Shown here piece after piece: positions 61,501-64,000 of a DNA stretch of 64,000 bases (position 1 is the stretch's first letter; the number at the start of each line of letters is the position of its first letter). The translations under genes and the position numbers were made by a program. Origin of the DNA: a virus; IMG/VR virus record IMGVR_UViG_3300043399_000272, positions 62,001 through 126,000 of that record. One strand, 5' to 3'. The notes under the pieces were generated by a model that was not told the DNA's origin, ran no database searches, and was given only the letters and a program-made list of their open reading frames with translations.

Positions 61501-64000
61501 AGGTTATGTGAACCTAAACGATATTACTCAATATGGATACAATGTAAGTAATTTACCAGATGCATTAATTAACGAAGTATATAGAAATGATTACTTGTAT
61601 GTTGCCGACAAAGGCAGTACCTGGCAAGTCTATACTCCGGTATCAACTAACGCACAAGTAATCAGTGTAGTTAATAATTTGAATGGCACTGTTACTGTTG
61701 AGTTTGATAAAAACCATAACTTATACAAAAATCAAGTTATGGGTATACTAGGATTCGATAGTCGAATTGATGGATATCATACTGTTATAGATGTAATTGG
61801 TTTACAGTCATTGACTGTTTCATTGACACTTGATCCGGGCGTTACTGTTATAAACGGTGCAGGTATAAGTTTCTTGTTACAAAGTCAGAGAGTTGTTACA
61901 GCTAGAGATATTCCTAGTCTACCGCTTTTAAATTCAGAGTATTCTACAAATAAAGTATGGGTAGATAGTAACGTTGACGGTAATTGGACAGTTTATGAAA
62001 AAACTAACAATTACGCAAATGTGCCATTTGCTAAATCAGGAGGAATGATAACAGAAACATTTGGAACAAGTGTTGCGTATATTCCTGACTTTGGATATCT
62101 AGTAGGTGATAGTGCTGCTGGAAAAGTTTATGTGTTTGTACAGGCTGATAACGGAAGTTTCTTCTTAAAAGATACTATGTCATATCCTGGTACTACATTT
62201 GGCACAGTAATTGCATACAGTGAACAATTGGTTGTAATTACTGCACCGGGTCCAGCCCTAGGGATCAGTCAAATTTATATTTACAGAATACCAACTACCA
62301 ACAGTATCAATGGTTTGACACTACAACAAGTAATTACATTTGGTGGCACTATAGGTAAGAGTGTAACTATCTCACAAGATAGTAACTTATTGTATTTAGG
62401 AAGTGAAGATAACAACCTAGTTGTAATATTCCAATTAGATCGTGTTCCAACTCACACTGGTTCAGGACTTAGTTTAGCGGCGGCTACTCAGGTCAGAAGC
62501 AAACAGTTTATATGTTCCGGTAATGTAGGTAACTTAATAACTGAAGGACAGCGTGTAAGTTTCTCAACAGCTTATACTAATTTAGGAGTAACAACTTATT
62601 ACCCTATAACTGAATTCATGAATGAATTTAAAGTCTTGGGTAACCAAACAGGATTATTATCCTATGGTGATCAAGTGACGTTTAATACATCTGGAACCGG
62701 TAGCACAATTGCATACACAATTGGTTCTTTCTATGTTGATGAAGGTCTAACATTAAATATCACCGGCGCTGCAGGCAATGGCACCTTTGCTGCGGTATCT
62801 TATGCAGCACAAGCAGTTGCACCTTTCCAAATAGGAGAGAAAATTATAATCTCCGGTATGACACCGGCAGCGTACAATGGAACTCATACCGTAGTAGCTT
62901 GTACTACAACTCAAGTCACCTTTGCATCAACTGCGACTGGACCAATGACAGTTGCAGGCACGGTGTCAGCACCTACAATAACTGTATTCAGTACTATAGA
63001 AAACTTTGCTACAGGAACTAATATTAATGTAGGTAACCCAATTTACAAGATTACTTTTAGCCAAGATGATGTGCATACTGTTGTAACGAGCACCTATAAT
63101 TCGTCTACAAATAAAACTACTTTCTTGTTGCAAGATGAAATTAGTTATTCTACTCCATCTGGATCTAATATCTTTATAGTGTCAGATGCATTTAGTATTG
63201 GTGGTATACTATCATCAGTATTAGCCGCAGAAGACGACAAGTATGGTTTTAGCCTAACTACCAATTACGATGGTAGTAAATTGTTTGTTGGAGCACCGTA
63301 CACTGATTTTAGCGAAAGTCTAACAGATACAGGTGTCGTGTTCGCATATGACAGATTGATCATAAATGTAGAAGTACAGTATGATCAAAAAGAAGGTCAA
63401 CCATTCGTTATTCGTCCTCCATTCACACCTACAGACCAAACTAGAGTACTGTTAAACGGTGTATTGTTACAGAGTAATCAATATATTGTTATATTTGGTG
63501 TAATATTTATTGATGATATTGGAATGGTTGCAGGAGATATCTTAACAGTTAACAGCATTAATTTTGTGCTAACATCACAATTGTTCAGCCAAGACAATTT
63601 AAGTGATTTGCGTCAAGGTGAGTTGTTCGGGTACAGTCTTTCTTCTAACAAGTATGGTAGTGAGTTATTAGTGGGTGTACCGTTCGATGTGTCGAATAAT
63701 ACACAAAAAGAGGGTTCTGTAATACGTTTTACAAATGCAGGAAAGCGTTTTGGAAGAATACAAGGTGTAATAGAATGCAACCTATATGAACCGACTTACT
63801 TATTACTAAACGGTCAGATTGTTAATGCATTCTCTGAAACACCATTGCTAGCTACTATAAGTACAGGTGCAACAACATGTACTATTAGTGCATTAGCAGC
63901 CTCATACTTACCTAACTCAGGTGTTATCTCGTTTACGAATACGTTAACTGGTAGCATACAGTCAATTGCTTATACTAGTGTAAACGCTACAACAGGTGTA
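55559..64000 (+). CDS. Giant virion structural protein, open at the right edge
   Basis: The frame starting MVTRVRTIDFLPEVF at 55559 stays open wherever I checked it through to base 64000, so at least 2814 codons are present and the stop lies beyond the window. It begins 16 bases after gp6. The N-terminal half has aromatic-rich structural segments such as HDGSFNKLYGTYE, LLEFEKRVFNN and WGMDLMRLAAL-type motifs (read here as WPFDLMRLAALTNP). Beyond about residue 2150 come repeats like FGTSVAYIPDFGYLVGDS, DKYGFSLTTNYDGSKLFVGAP and FGYSLSSNKYGSELLVGVP, which resemble FG-GAP beta-propeller blades. Giant proteins at this place in marine T4-like phages are virion structural (VrlC-like); a baseplate or receptor-binding role is inferred. 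Confidence 0.75.
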   Translation, partial: MVTRVRTIDFLPEVFKTKSNSQFLKGSLDQLVQQPDFKRIQGYIGSKFGYGINARDKYLVEPTKVRSDYQLEPAVIFKKTNTNTAVDLLTYPGLTDTLTLQGSNVTNDSELFNNEFYSWDSFVNLDTLVNYAQYYWLPNGPDAVQVTNTSFFDRLSLIVTQGSAGYVITSPTTVIEGVNPTLTLIRGGTYTFAVNQTDDFWIQSEPGTSGKNITRSNFSTREVLGVENNGISEGTITFTVPMSTAQDTWLFPNSIDIDLATTLKWEELQGLPITSNTKIDGLAVQSLIGKTVIFYGTTPGTLGAYNDFYGDSYDDDDYSETTYTDITKHYYTITAAGNVDSPVLNLTETGLIPDNTSLNILYGTEYSGRQFVKNSYAEIVLIPYLTAPLDVLWYQSSNNPNLVGRIELVDPITLPIINILDILGKKTYVSPNNVTFTNGLKVTFVGNIVPVEYATGSYYVEGVGSAIELIPTEFFDNPPITEATTPDYITIARNSFDKNEWSRSNRWFHIDVLNATIAYNVTSPIALEALGNVNNRAKRPIIEFYPNLKLYNSGTLNRENVKYINFTVTDAFTQVAGTTSFYPDGSTALVSGDTIIFAGDNSVDVRNKIYVAQVSTVSPSTPPVITLSESPNGQVQFDQQVTVTSGTTYKQKSFYFDGLNWKQSQTKERKNQPPLFDVFDKNNNSFGDTEYYPSTTFNGCTLFEYATGSGADDAVLGFPIKYTSGNQFGDIVFNASLNTQTFEYLDNFTDTTLNVGSGFVFKYETRDKFTRNIGWQTTVDESFQYQVFNKVSTEISNSRFICDVKVNDPQSTAWPTIVVYANNSRLDSSKYTVSTSTNSTTITLVDDIVLGSPVDILIYSDQVSSEGYYQVPFNLDRNPFNGEIEQIPLGDIRGHYKSILNNAPGVTGIAFGANNYRDLGNLIPYGTKIIQNSASIVSSGMFLRNIYNFFDSLAYNSVQYTQFKTLLVDLVVTNDYTSMDSTEFVLDDILEKVASVKSDTNPFFWSDMIPNKDSFSTKSYVFKSSIDNSRFTLSRVYDFTSANYYGVLVYLTRRVNGLMQQTQLLKDIDYTISSTENILTVTKDLQSGDLITIKEYDQTYGSYVPNTPTKLGLYPKYIPEVIYDDSYRYPTYFIQGHDGSFNKLYGTYENGVLNDLRDRVLLEFEKRVFNNLKTSNAIPLTYDEIVPGQFRNVGYTLEEYNTMYSSMFLNWAGANRIDYQEHDYQSTNPYTFNYRGASYKFNSKKIAQGSWRGIYLWLYDTIYPDTKPWEMLGFTIKPEWWDTRYGVAPYTSGNTFMWQDIENGYVWNNGNPYINTQRTRPGLLSILPVDSNGDLKSPFDFLIGSYDADNFGNPWILGDDGPAEYSYLKSSTWPFDLMRLAALTNPAKFFALGIDVDKYKYDSEFGQYLFNGRYRDYLSLTSIYGNGVAAHSYMNWFIDYVNQYEVNGTDYVTNLIGNLDVRLTYRLAGFSDKDLLDFFVEKGSTLSSNNSLLIPEDNYSILLYDNQPTDTIIYSSIIVQKTTNGYRVYGNSQTKTYFKSFIPSSNGMTTEFTVNNNTIYVPKNYVDKSVIIPYGHEFSNVTELATFIRGYGLYLASQGLKFTDIENGIELSWDQMIYETYYWTLTGWEVGSTINVNPSARNIIIDKESHVVQPLTIAKDNFVLNQNLLPINLNDLYVYRDGTYFNVKSLNQGDSLSFITANTSTIEHVVVFDNETIFNDVIYNLTTGLRQQRMYVKGSKTAEWNGTVNAAGFIINQDNIQEWQQNTKYTKGTIVKFKNDYYIANEVVIIPSPTFDYTKWLKTSYDMIQKGLLPNPSTRAYESTLYYDTTNPNLESDADLLAFSLIGFRPRQYFAQANLDDATQVNLYKNMIEVKGTVSGVTQLEGINLQENTLNYDVHENWAIKVTEFGGILNQNFIEITLDETALTGNPSIASIVDRNTVEGTQQAIPLYNIKNYGRPVTSVDILPTIPQGRNTRLPSAGYVNLNDITQYGYNVSNLPDALINEVYRNDYLYVADKGSTWQVYTPVSTNAQVISVVNNLNGTVTVEFDKNHNLYKNQVMGILGFDSRIDGYHTVIDVIGLQSLTVSLTLDPGVTVINGAGISFLLQSQRVVTARDIPSLPLLNSEYSTNKVWVDSNVDGNWTVYEKTNNYANVPFAKSGGMITETFGTSVAYIPDFGYLVGDSAAGKVYVFVQADNGSFFLKDTMSYPGTTFGTVIAYSEQLVVITAPGPALGISQIYIYRIPTTNSINGLTLQQVITFGGTIGKSVTISQDSNLLYLGSEDNNLVVIFQLDRVPTHTGSGLSLAAATQVRSKQFICSGNVGNLITEGQRVSFSTAYTNLGVTTYYPITEFMNEFKVLGNQTGLLSYGDQVTFNTSGTGSTIAYTIGSFYVDEGLTLNITGAAGNGTFAAVSYAAQAVAPFQIGEKIIISGMTPAAYNGTHTVVACTTTQVTFASTATGPMTVAGTVSAPTITVFSTIENFATGTNINVGNPIYKITFSQDDVHTVVTSTYNSSTNKTTFLLQDEISYSTPSGSNIFIVSDAFSIGGILSSVLAAEDDKYGFSLTTNYDGSKLFVGAPYTDFSESLTDTGVVFAYDRLIINVEVQYDQKEGQPFVIRPPFTPTDQTRVLLNGVLLQSNQYIVIFGVIFIDDIGMVAGDILTVNSINFVLTSQLFSQDNLSDLRQGELFGYSLSSNKYGSELLVGVPFDVSNNTQKEGSVIRFTNAGKRFGRIQGVIECNLYEPTYLLLNGQIVNAFSETPLLATISTGATTCTISALAASYLPNSGVISFTNTLTGSIQSIAYTSVNATTGV

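Overview
The window is a piece of an AT-rich, T4-like myovirus genome (Caudoviricetes, contractile tail). The evidence is the T4 capsid gene order 20-(67)-(68)-21-22-23, a 55-47-46 block, a baseplate block with 53, 5, 25 and 6, and recurring late promoters of the type NATAAATA. I see no integrase, repressor module, rRNA or tRNA. The IscU homologue is very close to beta/gammaproteobacterial IscU and keeps the LPPVK chaperone site, so an aquatic proteobacterium with an ISC system is my best guess for the host (inference).

Layout. 1-3121 (+): the end of an unknown gene, two Fe(II)/2-oxoglutarate oxygenase-like genes around an unknown gene, then a kelch-like repeat tail protein with an apparent frameshift, closed by a terminator. 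3183-6941 (+): two GT-A type glycosyltransferases (the second fused to a methyltransferase), a GT9-like glycosyltransferase and a sulfotransferase, then a terminator. 7042-8497 (+): small genes around an APS-kinase/HxGH-nucleotidyltransferase fusion and a DUF2061 membrane protein. These could supply activated sulfate to the sulfotransferase. 14755-8500 (-): one tight operon, nrdA-erpA-iscU-iscA-aceA-(secreted 12-Cys protein)-nrdB, which combines ribonucleotide reductase, Fe-S cluster assembly and isocitrate lyase.

28497-15038 (-): seven consecutive repeat-rich fibre/adhesin genes, from a short fibre-like protein to an S74-chaperone tip. Five share an N-terminal motif and most share the repeat units QPNITSVGTL and GGxxGxxLxTxGxGxLSW. 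37380-28618 (-): tape-measure-like protein with an M15 peptidase, portal, prohead core proteins, protease, scaffold and major capsid protein, ending in a UUCG-loop terminator. 37412-39334 (+): two tandem gp26-like zinc-ribbon hub proteins. 39335-39886: a 552-base gene-free gap full of hairpins, possibly a structured RNA. 44968-39887 (-): late sigma factor gp55, recombination nuclease gp47/gp46, a deoxyribonucleotidase-like HAD protein and a PD-(D/E)XK nuclease. 45084-64000 (+): baseplate genes (tube cap, 53, hub, 5, 25, 6) and a giant structural ORF that is still open at the right edge.

How the parts fit. gp55 should recognise the NATAAATA promoters in front of the virion genes. NrdAB, the nucleotidase and gp46/47 serve DNA synthesis and recombination. 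The Fe-S and isocitrate lyase genes look like auxiliary metabolic genes that keep host metabolism running during infection. The sugar, sulfate and oxygenase genes probably modify virion or cell-surface molecules. The strongest candidates for something undescribed are the nrd/isc/aceA operon, the sulfation module and the structured 39.5-kb gap.
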